From positions 394,096 to 454,325 of the forward strand of contig CM007314.1 of NCBI GenBank assembly GCA_000333855.2: a DNA stretch of 60,230 bases, written 5' to 3'. The stretch's first letter is position 1. Each line of letters starts with the position of its first letter. A model generated the notes under the pieces. The model had not been told where the DNA came from and ran no database searches. It was given only the letters and a program-made list of their open reading frames with translations. Shown here one piece after another: positions 1-9,110 of this stretch. The position numbers and the translations under genes were made by a program. The stretch is from Endotrypanum monterogeii. Lineage: Eukaryota > Euglenozoa > Kinetoplastea > Trypanosomatida > Trypanosomatidae.

Positions 1-590
1 TTGTTCCTCCTGCGAGTGGCACTTGTGTGTGTATTCCTTGATTAGCAGTGGAGGAGGAGGAGGCCCTGTGGGCTCCGCGTTCTCGGTTTTTTTTCTCGTT
101 CCTTCCACTGTCCGCGTGTTCCGAGTAGGCGTTGGTGCCCATCCCGCACCGCTCATGTCCGTCTGCGCGTGAGATGAGTCAGTTTGCACACCGTCCAGTG
201 CACGAGCAGAGACGGAGCAGGCGTGCCCGTGCCACTATATAGGGTACGATGTACTCTTATTGGCAGGACGTGGGCGTGGGCGGAACAATTTGTGCGTGCT
301 CGGCAGGCCTTGGACGGGCCGGAACGAGTATGCCGACTATTTTGTGTGCTTGGCAGAGTTCGCTCTTCCCCCTCGCCTCCTTCCTCCGCCCCCCCATCAT
401 CATTTCACTGACAACATAATTCACACTGGCTGATAACAGTCAACCATCTTGTACGAACAAGCTCCCACATGCCCTTTTTCTTTGTAAGCAACTGTGAGGG
501 GGGTCTGTTTCAGAGTACCGTTGGTGGCATCGGGGATAGTGGAGTTGTTGGTGTGCACGTGTGCTATGGGGGTATGGAAGGGGGGGGCGG

Positions 591-621
<31 letters not shown>

Positions 622-1557
622 GACCTACGGTGTCGTCATAACCGGGGAGAAATGTCTCTTTTAAAGCAGACCTCGCAAAGCTTCAAATCGGAAAACCTTT
701 TTTTCTTTTTTTTCGAATGCGCGGGGGCGGGGCGGGGCGGGGAGGTCCCTCTGTCTCCCCCTTTTCTTCCTTTCCGACCCTCATTGCATGTTGCAGAGCA
801 CACAATGCGACGCCGCTATGTCGCTCGCTCTCCTTGCCACCGGATGTTTCGTCGTCTGCTTTCGCTCCAACAGAGTTGTAATGTGCAGGGGGAGGGGGGC
901 TAGAGAGAGATTATTTCCCCCCCCCCCTGCACATTCCCCCTGAGTGCTCGCTGCCACCTTGACTCACTCATCTCTCCTGTTTCCTGCTGCTTGTCTTATT
1001 GTTTCTACTGTCCCTCGGTCGTTTTTTTTTTTTGCCGGTTTTCACACGTGCGGGTATATCTCCCTTTTTGTTTTTTTCAACAACACGTCTCATGGAACGC
1101 GGTGTGTGCGCATGCCTAACGTGCGCACGTATATATACATATGTACATATTGGTTTGTGATTATCATGAGGGTTCATCTCTTGCTGGCATTAGCAACGAG
1201 CCTTGTGTGCGCGTGCCGTCTGAACTCTGCTACTGCTTTTCTCTTGCCCCGTGTATGTGTGTATCTCATTTCCCTCTCTCTGTTCACCGCTACGTATTTA
1301 TTTGAAGCAGAACAGAGGCTTCCAGTCCTTTTTTTTTTTCAGCGTCTTCCTGCCACCTTTTTGCTGTACCTATCTTTTTTTTTTCTTTTTGCCGCTTGGA
1401 ATTTACATTCCGCGGAGAATGCTCGCTGCGGTCCACAGCCAATAGCTACCAGTTCCGTTCTGCTGTTTGCTCTCCCCCTCCCCCGCTCTCTCTTGATGTT
1501 CACCTGCCAGTGCCTCGGGAAGTTGTCTACATCCTCGGCGATATTCCCAACCGGCGC
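1..1557. other. Spacer / probable 3' UTR of an upstream gene plus leader of the first gene
   Basis: No convincing coding region. It contains a (GT)n tract at 591-614, a G-rich stretch near 722-742, a C-run near 916-927 and several T-runs, followed by a pyrimidine-rich stretch leading to the first gene. The short open frames here begin at TTG/GTG codons or are low-complexity translations. Confidence 0.7.
1470..1510 (+). promoter_or_regulatory. Candidate spliced-leader acceptor for the first gene
   Basis: A run of C and T (1470-1494) is followed by the AG at 1509-1510, 48 bases before the ATG at 1558. Polypyrimidine plus AG is the known trypanosomatid trans-splice signal; the exact site is inferred. 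Earlier AGs at 1341-1342 and 1416-1417 are alternatives. Confidence 0.45.
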
Positions 1558-3255
1558 ATGACTCGATCACCTGTGAAGGTGGCCGAAAAGGAGGGTTACC
1601 GCCACGACCGCCAACGCTCGCGCTCGAGGAAGAGGAGGCGGCGTGAAGACGATGGCAGCAGCTGCACGGCACCCCCATCCTCCACTCCTTACAGCAGTTC
1701 GCGCCAAAGAAGAGGAAGGGAGAGGTCAACCATTTGGAACCAGTGTGACCGGTTCCACAGCTGTAGCAACAGCTCGTCGGAGTACCACCTTCGCCATCGG
1801 TATCGTCGAGGCGAAAGCCGCGAGGGCCGCGCTGGCCTCGAGGACGACACAAAACATCGGCGAGGCCGTGGTGAGAACAGGCACTCTGACCACCGGAATT
1901 GTCAGCGTGAGAGGGAGGACTGTACTCAAGGTAGTAGCGGCTTGCCTCACGCGTCATCGCCGTCGCTGAATAATTCCGTTGCTTTGCCACGGGTTCCTGA
2001 AGCGGCCCCGCTCCCCTCGAGTGTTGGGGTCACACAGCTTGCACGTCCCGCAGCTAGCGCGCCACTGAGCGCATCCGAGGCACCAGGCTCTTATCGGCTT
2101 CCTGAGGAGCCGTTGGTATCGCCGAAGCCAACGAAGGTTCACATGAAAAAAATTGATGAGCGCCGACAGCTGTTGCGCACAGGGTTCTCTTCAACTCCTG
2201 CAGGGATGCAGGCTCCCGAGGTCGCAGATGAGCGTAGTGTCGCGATCTTGGGGAACACATGGGCGGCTGATGCCCTCCCGGCTTACTGCGCTCAGGACAG
2301 TACATTTCTCAAGGCGCCGCCGCCTCAGTCTGTTCGGCTGCGCCCTGCAACGCCTGCGGTCATTCCTGTAGCAGGTGTGCCGTCTCCACCCCCTCTCAGC
2401 GTATCGAATATCGCGCCGCTCTCAGAGGAAGAGTACCTCACCTGGCTGCATGCTCCACCGTCGTCTACAGAGACCCGCACACGCGCCAGTGTGCCTCACG
2501 AAGCAGCTGTGGCCGCACGTCGTTTTCCCTGCACAGAGCGAGTGTCCCCATCGCACAGTGTGAGGGAGCAGCATAACGAGCAGGATCGTGACACTGTTGC
2601 TTTGACCGTAAACCAAATTTACCACGCCGCTTCCCTAACGATCGAGAAGCGAGATAGCGCTACGACTCTTCTGGAGCAGGGCTCTCAAGTTGTTTCGACG
2701 GCAGTTGGACCTAGTCCGGGCACTCCGCCCGCAGTGCAGCCGAGTGAGATCAGCTACAACCGCAGCTTCTCTGTTTTCACGTCTTGGGACGCGTTGATGG
2801 TGGCGCCACCACTGCTGCGAGCCACGCCTCGCACGCAGAGCCTCTTCGCTCACCATGTCGGTGCCATAGGTGCGGCTGCAGTGCCTTTAGAGGGACAAGC
2901 TTCGTCGACCCACACCTGTATGTGCAGCGACGGGGCACGTGCATCGTTGATGGGGGCACATGAAGAGTTGGATACCGGCACCGCTCTTCCTCCCGGCGCA
3001 CCGGAAGGTACAGGCGCAGTCCACCAGTGTCCCTGCGAGAGGGTTTGGTGTCGTGCGGAGGAGGTCTGCACTCGCACGTTTGAGAAACATTTCGTGAATG
3101 GTCTCGTTTTTGTCGAACCTCCCTGGTTCATCTGCCCATCGCTCCTAGACAACTGCGAGCATCCGTACTACCTGACTTGGCTAGATGCGCTCGAGGTTGG
3201 TTCCGTGGCGGAGGCTGTTGCTGAGGCAAAGACAATGCTGCGAACAGATGCTTGA
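1558..3255 (+). CDS. Hypothetical protein, basic/RS-rich N-terminus
   Basis: This 565-residue protein is not recognised. The start is the first ATG of the open frame; the frame extends upstream only through a TTG and through pyrimidine-rich leader sequence. The N-terminal 60 residues are very basic with an RS-like patch (RQRSRSRKRRRRE), which suggests nuclear targeting or RNA binding but proves neither. The middle is low-complexity, rich in Ser, Pro and Ala. A short motif YLTWL occurs twice, once mid-protein (EEEYLTWLHA) and once near the C-terminus (PYYLTWLDA). The last 80 residues are the least biased part and include a Cys-containing stretch and an acidic helix-like tail, so a small folded domain may sit there. 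It is the first gene of the cluster in this window; the gene before it is outside. Confidence 0.75.
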   Translation: MTRSPVKVAEKEGYRHDRQRSRSRKRRRREDDGSSCTAPPSSTPYSSSRQRRGRERSTIWNQCDRFHSCSNSSSEYHLRHRYRRGESREGRAGLEDDTKHRRGRGENRHSDHRNCQREREDCTQGSSGLPHASSPSLNNSVALPRVPEAAPLPSSVGVTQLARPAASAPLSASEAPGSYRLPEEPLVSPKPTKVHMKKIDERRQLLRTGFSSTPAGMQAPEVADERSVAILGNTWAADALPAYCAQDSTFLKAPPPQSVRLRPATPAVIPVAGVPSPPPLSVSNIAPLSEEEYLTWLHAPPSSTETRTRASVPHEAAVAARRFPCTERVSPSHSVREQHNEQDRDTVALTVNQIYHAASLTIEKRDSATTLLEQGSQVVSTAVGPSPGTPPAVQPSEISYNRSFSVFTSWDALMVAPPLLRATPRTQSLFAHHVGAIGAAAVPLEGQASSTHTCMCSDGARASLMGAHEELDTGTALPPGAPEGTGAVHQCPCERVWCRAEEVCTRTFEKHFVNGLVFVEPPWFICPSLLDNCEHPYYLTWLDALEVGSVAEAVAEAKTMLRTDA

Positions 3256-4092
3256 TCGCTGGCTTTAATCCGGTGAGACGGGTTTGGGTGAGGAGCCAGG
3301 TGGCTGTTGATGGGTTTGCTTGTGAACGCACAAGGTTTATCGTTTCTAGGGGCAGTGCCGCTCAGCCACATGAATTCCTTACCTTGCAGGGTGTAGCTGG
3401 TATTGCAGTCATTACCGTTGCAACAGCAGCTGTAGTGTACCACAATATCTCCCTCTCCCTCTTCACCACCGATTACCACTTGTTGCTGCGCAGCACCCCA
3501 ACGGAGCGTCCGCCACAGCACCAGCACAGTCACACAAGAGGGTTTGGCGTCCTGTTCTTTCCCTTCCAACCAAAAAAAAACAAAACAAAACAGAGCAGGT
3601 GTGCTGTCCTCAGCTCTTCTCGCTTCACTTAATTTACCTTTTTTTCCCTCAAGGGTTCCACGCTTTCACGCTGGGTAGCCTCGTGGATGTTTATTTGAAT
3701 GTCTGATGGGGACAGGACCGGCTACGCAACACGTTGCACCAACAATGTCTTTGTTGAGCTTCTGTTGCTCTCGATTTTGTCTGCACACAATTGTTTTTGC
3801 TTCCATTTCAAACAGTCCCCTGCCCCACACCTCAACTTAAAACACACACACACACACACACACACTCTTTCTTTCTCTGCCCTCTCTTTGCGCTGCATAC
3901 CGGCTCGAAGCCTCGCTCACCACATCCACGTTCTCTATTTCCCCATCTTGCTAACACATAACGGCCCCCCCCCCAAAAAAAAAAAAGGATATAAAAGAAT
4001 TTCAGAAATACAGTTCCACTGCATAGTGTAACTGTTTCTCTTTCGTCCTGCGTTCTTTCTGTTGTCTTGTTGCTTGAGCACCTGTCCTCTCC

Positions 4093-4142
4093 TGTTTTTT
4101 TTTTTTTGCCGACTCCCTCCTCCCTGCGTCACACACCCACAG
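4093..4142 (+). promoter_or_regulatory. Candidate spliced-leader acceptor for p22
   Basis: A long T-run continuing into CT-rich sequence ends at the AG at 4141-4142, which is the first AG after the tract. The resulting leader would be about 93 bases and would contain the (TA)n repeat. Confidence 0.55.
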
Positions 4143-4156
4143 CCACACCCATATCC

Positions 4157-4176
4157 ATATATATATATATATATAT
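4157..4176. repeat. (AT)n microsatellite in p22 leader
   Basis: Perfect AT dinucleotide run of about ten units, between the predicted acceptor AG and the ATG. Confidence 0.9.
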
Positions 4177-4235
4177 TTCTCATCAGCACTGCCTCGACGT
4201 ACGCAGCGCAATAGACTTTGTCTACTACTTTCATT

Positions 4236-4937
4236 ATGCGTCGCAGCGTTAACAATTTGAGCCTTTGCGCACTGCGCACCTACTGCCGCGTTGGTGCTGC
4301 TGGAGTCGCCACATCGCTTCACGTGCCTCATGTCTCTGGAGTGCCAAGCGCGTGTGCAAGGACAGCACTCCTGGTGCCGCGCCGCTGCGCCAGCGATGGC
4401 GCACTGGCAGACGCCACCCGCCGGGAGTTGGAGGAGGAGATGGGTCGCAGCGACAAGCCGGAGCAGCCGACGCCGCCAGCAGGCTGGCAGGTGGTGCGCA
4501 AGCCCGGTACCTGTACATTCGATCTCACCAAATCTTTTGAGGATGAGGAGCTGGTGGTGCGTTACAGCACCAATCAGGACTCGGACAAGGCCAACAGCCA
4601 TGATATCTTGGTGTACATCACACAGAAAAGCGGGAAGACGATGCAAGCTGACCTAACAATTGAGGAGGGTGAGTTGGTGCTGAACAATATGCGCTTCTAC
4701 GACGACGCGGCGATGGCGAAGGACACCAGTGCCGATGCCGATGCGAAGCGAAACGAGCTGTACACTGGTCCTTTGGTCCACGAGTTGGACTACGACCTCC
4801 TGAACTGTGTGATGTCCTACCTGGAAAAACGTGGGGTGGACGAGAAGCTCGGCGAGTTCGTGGTTTTGTATAGCTTTTGGGCAGAGCAGCAGGACTACGA
4901 AGCGTGGCTGTCCACCATGAACAAATTTACGTCGTAG
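4236..4937 (+). CDS. p22: Mitochondrial p22 protein, p32/MAM33 (gC1qR) family
   Basis: This 233-residue protein resembles the acidic mitochondrial-matrix p32/MAM33 family, known in trypanosomes as p22, which has been linked to RNA editing of cytochrome oxidase II mRNA through an RNA-binding partner. The start is the first ATG; upstream codons reach only a TTG. Residues 1-52 are rich in Arg, Ser and Ala with almost no acidic residues, typical of a mitochondrial presequence. The MAM33 fold signature follows: a presumed beta-rich middle (about 83-155, with VVRKPGTCTFDLTKSF), an acidic loop (about 160-172), then the characteristic C-terminal helical part around residues 180-231 (LVHELDYDLLNCVMSYLEKRGV and the closing WLSTMNKF). 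Length agrees with the family. The protein probably works as a ring trimer in the matrix. Family assignment is by sequence resemblance; the exact editing role in this organism is inferred. Confidence 0.88.
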   Translation: MRRSVNNLSLCALRTYCRVGAAGVATSLHVPHVSGVPSACARTALLVPRRCASDGALADATRRELEEEMGRSDKPEQPTPPAGWQVVRKPGTCTFDLTKSFEDEELVVRYSTNQDSDKANSHDILVYITQKSGKTMQADLTIEEGELVLNNMRFYDDAAMAKDTSADADAKRNELYTGPLVHELDYDLLNCVMSYLEKRGVDEKLGEFVVLYSFWAEQQDYEAWLSTMNKFTS

Positions 4938-5580
4938 GCGACAAACCGTTTACGGCGAGACGGAGACGGGTTGGCGGTGTGTGTGTGTGTGTGTATGTGT
5001 GTGTATGGGGGGGGTGGTAAGGGGAGAGGGGTGATGAGGATAGCATGCTACCTCGGTTTCCTTTAGGTCTCTGTGACTGGTGTGTATGTGTGTTCAACGG
5101 AGTAGACCCATAAAGAGATTCTCGTGTCCGTGGTGGGTGACACATGCTGGTGAAGTGATGCATAGTATTTTTGATGGACTATCACGCGCACTACTCTTTC
5201 CTTCGTCAAGGTTTGGGGTGGGATGCAGCTCCGGGCCTCTGTATATCCTTCACCTCTCTTATTTTCATATATTTTTTTCTCTCCCTTTTTCACTTCCCAC
5301 ATAGCTTAGCGAGCTTCCCTCGATAAGCACATGTGACCCACTGCCTCCGCCACTCTGCGGCACTGGATGAGACATGTATGTGCACCATATCTCCGCCTCT
5401 CGACTTCTGGCGCGCATCTCAACACATATATTATAGTACCTCTGTCTATGTGAAGTGGTGGAAAGGGGTTATTTTGGGGTGGGGACGAGCGGTGATGTGC
5501 GCATTTTCTGTCGCTACTTTCGGCGTTCCTCTAATTCCGTCTTAACTGTTGTTCGCTGGCATTAACGAGGAGATACGGAA

Positions 5581-5616
5581 GGGAGGGGGGAGGGAGGGGG
5601 GGGGGCAAGGAGGGGG
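5581..5616 (+). other. G-quadruplex-capable G-run block
   Basis: Several runs of three or more G separated by single bases on the + strand, which fits the canonical four-run G-quadruplex pattern. Whether it folds, or carries base J, cannot be seen. Confidence 0.6.
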
Positions 5617-6063
5617 TGCACGTGTATAGATGAATGCACTTCACACTCGAGTTATAGCCTTTTGATTTGAGGTCAGGCCAGGGTGTCGTGCACGCCCAGT
5701 GGCCCACCCACAACCGCAACAACCCCCAAATCGCTATCTTTCTTCGTCTTTTTTTTTTTTATTCGCTGATTTGGCTTCCTCCGATTGTGCATACGGAGTG
5801 GTATGCGAGCTCGCCAGTGACAGCGACCGCATCAAAAAAAAAAGAAAGAAAGGCGTTCTGCCTCCTCTCTCCTCTCCCCCCTCGATACACTCTTGGGGCT
5901 CTGTTCCTCTCTCCGCTCCTTTTCTTCTTTTGTCTGTCTGCCTTCTATTCATGTCTGCCCCTTCCGTTCCTGGTTGCTGCGGCATTTTCATAAACGTAAA
6001 ACCACCACCGCATATGTGCATGTTCAGATATGCGACGCACTATGTAGGCACAGGAAACGAGAG

Positions 6064-6102
6064 GAGGGAGGGGAGGTGGGAAGGGGAGGGGAGGTGGGTG
6101 GG
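6064..6102 (+). other. Second G-quadruplex-capable block
   Basis: Eight or so short G-runs separated by A, T or AA on the + strand, in the same spacer as the block near 5.6 kb. Confidence 0.6.
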
Positions 6103-6191
6103 ACTGTGCTGAGAGGAGGACTCAACTTTGGGACACGGAGTGATGTCGTCTCAAAGGGTATTCGTGTCTCATCCTCGCTCATCGCACACAC

Positions 6192-6222
6192 TTCCCCCCC
6201 CTCCCCCCTCCCCCCCCCCCCC
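6192..6222 (-). other. C-run block (G-quadruplex-capable on the - strand)
   Basis: Runs of six or more C interrupted by T on the + strand, so the opposite strand carries the G-runs. This is the reverse orientation to the two blocks just upstream. Confidence 0.6.
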
Positions 6223-6720
6223 TTTTTTTTACCTCCCCAACTGTGAGCTTCTTACTCTCTTTACATCACCGTGAAAGAATTTGAAAAACAAAAAAAAAAA
6301 CGTAAATGCGGAAACCACCAGCAACGAATCGAAAAGTACACAATAAAGAAGGTTGTGAATGTATTTGACACATCATCACTTGCCGTTTCTGTTCTCCTCT
6401 CCTGGTCTTCATACAGCACTCAGATGAGCAGCGGCGGTGACGGCGGGGGAGGGGAGCAGTCCGTGTCATGCTCTCAAAGGGTGCACAGCTGTGAGGCAGT
6501 AGGTGCTGTACCCAAATCGTATTAGCTGCCGAGCGCCACGCTGATACGCCTGCAGAGTCTCCCCCTCCCTGTTCAGGCCTTGTTCTCTTTCCTCTTTCAT
6601 TTTTTTTTTTTTTTGGTTATCAATGGGTGTGCATCCTTCTTCTGTCACTCTTACTTCCGCTATCCCCCCCCCCCCATACAAAAAAAAAAAAAGCGCTCAT
6701 GTATGTTTCTTCATTGCGTG

Positions 6721-6777
6721 CCTCGACTCTTCTCTCCCTCTCTGTGTTTGAATTACTTTGAATATCACACAAACAAG
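6721..6777 (+). promoter_or_regulatory. Candidate spliced-leader acceptor for ATG5
   Basis: A CT-rich run (6721-6748) is followed by the AG at 6776-6777, giving a leader of about 110 bases. An AG at 6692-6693 after a C/A-run is an alternative. Confidence 0.35.
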
Positions 6778-6887
6778 GAGGCAACACCGCCTACATATTG
6801 TTCCTCAGCCAACCTCATCCGTTGTAGCACTCACTCAGGGGAGCGGGAGGACGTGAGGGCCCGCCTCCGATTCGGGGAAATTGCCAC

Positions 6888-8366
6888 ATGCGTTCGCTCA
6901 AAGAGTACATTGGCGGTGTGCCCATCGTGGTCAGCCTCGCTGATGACGATGTTCTTCACCCCACCAACCGCCCAGCACCCGCGGCATTCGTCTTGCCTCG
7001 CACGACGCTGCTTATTGCCATTGTTCGCGACCTCCTCCAGCTGTTTCGTCCGTACGCAGCGGCGCTGCATCCTGAGACGACGCAGGTGTGGTTCAGCGTC
7101 CGCAACACCCCGCTGCCGTGGCTTTATCCCGCTGGTGCGGTCAAAGACTATGTAAGCGAGTGTGTGCGGGAAGAGAGGAGGGCACAGCTGGAGGGCTTGC
7201 TGACAGCGGCCCCCTCCTCTTCTTCAGCATCAGCTCTTCTTCAAGCGCATCTATGTTCTATCATGAGTGAGCCGCTCGAGCTCTGCTTCCACATCCACTC
7301 TCTCACCAAAGGGAGCTCGCTGGCCCGCGTCGTGCCCTTGTATGTCAACTACGACAGACTGGATGAGCACATTCGGATGGAGGTCAAGCAAGCACACAAG
7401 GCGGCCTACACCATCCTCTACGGCAACTACGCCATTTACCAGCGTGAGGCGGAGTCCACACTGCAGGCAGCGATCGGGTTGGCCCTGTACCGACCCTTCG
7501 ACGACGCCGCACATGAGCAACTTCACCAAAAACGCTATCACGACCTCGTCGGTGCAAGCAATGAAAGAATTTCTTCACGCCCTGGTCCTAGTGGAGGGTA
7601 TTCGGTATCCATCGCTTTCACTTCACCGTACCTTCTCTCAGAGTATCAACAGCTGCTCCGCGGACTTCTGACGCCTCGGCCGCACGTCGCATTTCTTATC
7701 CGCCTAGGGTTTCCTCTGGCATATCGTGGCGCGGCGGGCCGGGGCGTGGACGGTTATCTACAGTATGATTCTCACCGTGTCTCGGCAGCCCCGGCATTGG
7801 CACTCTCGACAGCGGCCGCGGAGGGAGCAGCTGCATCGGTGATTGGGCCCGATCAGCTACCCCTGGGGCTGCTGTTATGGAGGCTGTTCCGTGTGCCAGT
7901 TCTTCGATGGGCGGCGCACCGGTCAACAGAGCATCCCAGCGACAACAGACCACCCGGTGCCTCGACGCAGGATTCCCAAGCGCTCCTTACTGAGGTGGAG
8001 CGCACGTATCAGTTGCTACTCCGTTCCCTCGCACCCTATTACGCTGATCCACCCTCTTCTGCCACACATCAGCTCGAGCACCACGAGCCACTCTTGACAA
8101 GTACGCCACTGGAGCCTCCGGCGTGGGCGGAGTGGGAGCGTGCCATGGTGCAAGCATTTATGCACGACTACGAGGAAATGCCTGATGGAGATGGCGTAGG
8201 GATTGTGTTGGCGCAAGATCCTGCGTCCTCTGCCCCAACTAATGTTCACCGCCGCGTGCGCTTTGTTGTCCAGGGTATTCAGCCTCCGCTCATCACCCCA
8301 GGGGGATTTTTAGAGGCGAACCTCTCCTCAAGCGACCGAGCCATCTATGTCACTGTTCAGGTTTGA
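6888..8366 (+). CDS. ATG5: Autophagy protein ATG5
   Basis: This 492-residue protein matches ATG5, the target of ATG12 conjugation; the conjugate promotes ATG8 lipidation on autophagosome membranes. The first ubiquitin-like fold is clear: GGVPIVVSL, a LPR element (36-38) and the hallmark TTQVWFSVRNTPLPWLYPAG (64-83), equal to the IWFEYEGTPLKWHYPIG region of human ATG5. Residues 161-174 align with the human segment carrying the ATG12 acceptor lysine, placing Lys167 as the likely site. The second ubiquitin-like fold is expanded: recognisable pieces near 265-280, near 320-335 (GPDQLPLGLLLWRLF) and at the C-terminus (QGIQPPLITPGGFLEANL then AIYVTVQV), separated by low-complexity inserts. The protein is therefore much longer than the 275-residue human one. 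The start is the first ATG. The identification is by motif order and is strong despite divergence. Confidence 0.87.
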   Translation: MRSLKEYIGGVPIVVSLADDDVLHPTNRPAPAAFVLPRTTLLIAIVRDLLQLFRPYAAALHPETTQVWFSVRNTPLPWLYPAGAVKDYVSECVREERRAQLEGLLTAAPSSSSASALLQAHLCSIMSEPLELCFHIHSLTKGSSLARVVPLYVNYDRLDEHIRMEVKQAHKAAYTILYGNYAIYQREAESTLQAAIGLALYRPFDDAAHEQLHQKRYHDLVGASNERISSRPGPSGGYSVSIAFTSPYLLSEYQQLLRGLLTPRPHVAFLIRLGFPLAYRGAAGRGVDGYLQYDSHRVSAAPALALSTAAAEGAAASVIGPDQLPLGLLLWRLFRVPVLRWAAHRSTEHPSDNRPPGASTQDSQALLTEVERTYQLLLRSLAPYYADPPSSATHQLEHHEPLLTSTPLEPPAWAEWERAMVQAFMHDYEEMPDGDGVGIVLAQDPASSAPTNVHRRVRFVVQGIQPPLITPGGFLEANLSSSDRAIYVTVQV

Positions 8367-9110
8367 GATCAGGGAATATTTCAAAAGGATGTTCTGGAAA
8401 AAGTGGAGGATCTGGCGAAGACACTGTACATCTTTGGACGACTGGACTGTTGTTGCGTGCTGCTTGCCTCCGGTTGGCATCTTGAAATTTAGATGTAGTA
8501 TGTGTGTGTGTCTGTGTGTGTGTGCGTTTGTGTCCTCCTCGTCGTGGTGATCAAAAATTTTCCGTAGTTGTATTTTTTCTTGTGGTTGCTTGCATCATCA
8601 GCGGTGGCGGTTCCACTGCACAGGGATTGAGCTACGCATTCTCTCTCCAAATCTCCTCCAGGAAGAGGGGAACCTCGTAGGTTGCCTCTCTTCCCTCCTT
8701 GCGCGTCCGCGCGGCTTCTTCGCGTGCAAGGACATCTTTTGAGTACCCCGCCGGCAATATGTAACGAATCGGTGCTATTGCGAATGTCCGCGTGTAGGCG
8801 CACTCCTTCCCCCCCTATTTTACGCTCACCTGGTGCTCAGGCAGTGCACTTGTCCTTGGTGCCTCCCTTCATCCACAGAAAGTGGTGTCCATGGGGGTGG
8901 GGGAGGGCGGGGGTTGGATACAGTCCAAGTACTACACTTGCTCAATGCACCGCTTCCTCGCCTCACCTTTTTTTCCCCCAGATGTAAAGAAACCGCAAAA
9001 AAAAAAAATTCAGTTGCCGAACGTTGTTGGGGTTGCAGCGAAGGGAGGAAACAGGGGTCGCAATACAGAGGTCTTCTGCACATTTTATTTATTTATTTTT
9101 TCTTCCCTCC
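8367..9110. other. Intergenic region after ATG5
   Basis: No gene seen. A TG-rich repeat lies at about 8502-8531, soon after the ATG5 stop. T-rich and C-rich tracts with an AG at 8980-8981 precede the next gene, and a T-rich stretch directly abuts its ATG. Confidence 0.65.
8953..8981 (+). promoter_or_regulatory. Candidate spliced-leader acceptor for the 9111-11207 gene
   Basis: A pyrimidine run ends in CCCCCAG at 8981, about 129 bases before the ATG. The very next bases form an ATG immediately followed by TAA, a minimal upstream start-stop. Confidence 0.5.

Larger units (their letters stand above)
3256..4235. other. Intergenic region between the RS-rich gene and p22
   Basis: No gene seen. 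It holds a (CA)n tract at 3842-3865, several A-runs and T-runs, and the acceptor region of the p22 gene with a (TA)n tract at 4157-4176 inside the presumed 5' leader. Confidence 0.7.
4938..6887. other. Intergenic region between p22 and ATG5, with G-run clusters
   Basis: Nearly 2 kb without a credible gene. It holds an imperfect (GT)n tract starting 40 bases after the p22 stop (4977-5005), three strongly G- or C-run-rich blocks (5581-5616, 6064-6102, 6192-6222), homopolymer T-runs and A-runs, and pyrimidine tracts before ATG5. Confidence 0.7.

Noticed and set aside
1396..1557. Upstream extension of the first gene (also 4218, 9024, 19963, 22347, 24709, 30116, 45452)
   Set aside because: These longer frames begin at TTG or GTG codons and run through pyrimidine-rich leaders; trypanosomatid genes start at ATG, so the first ATG was used.
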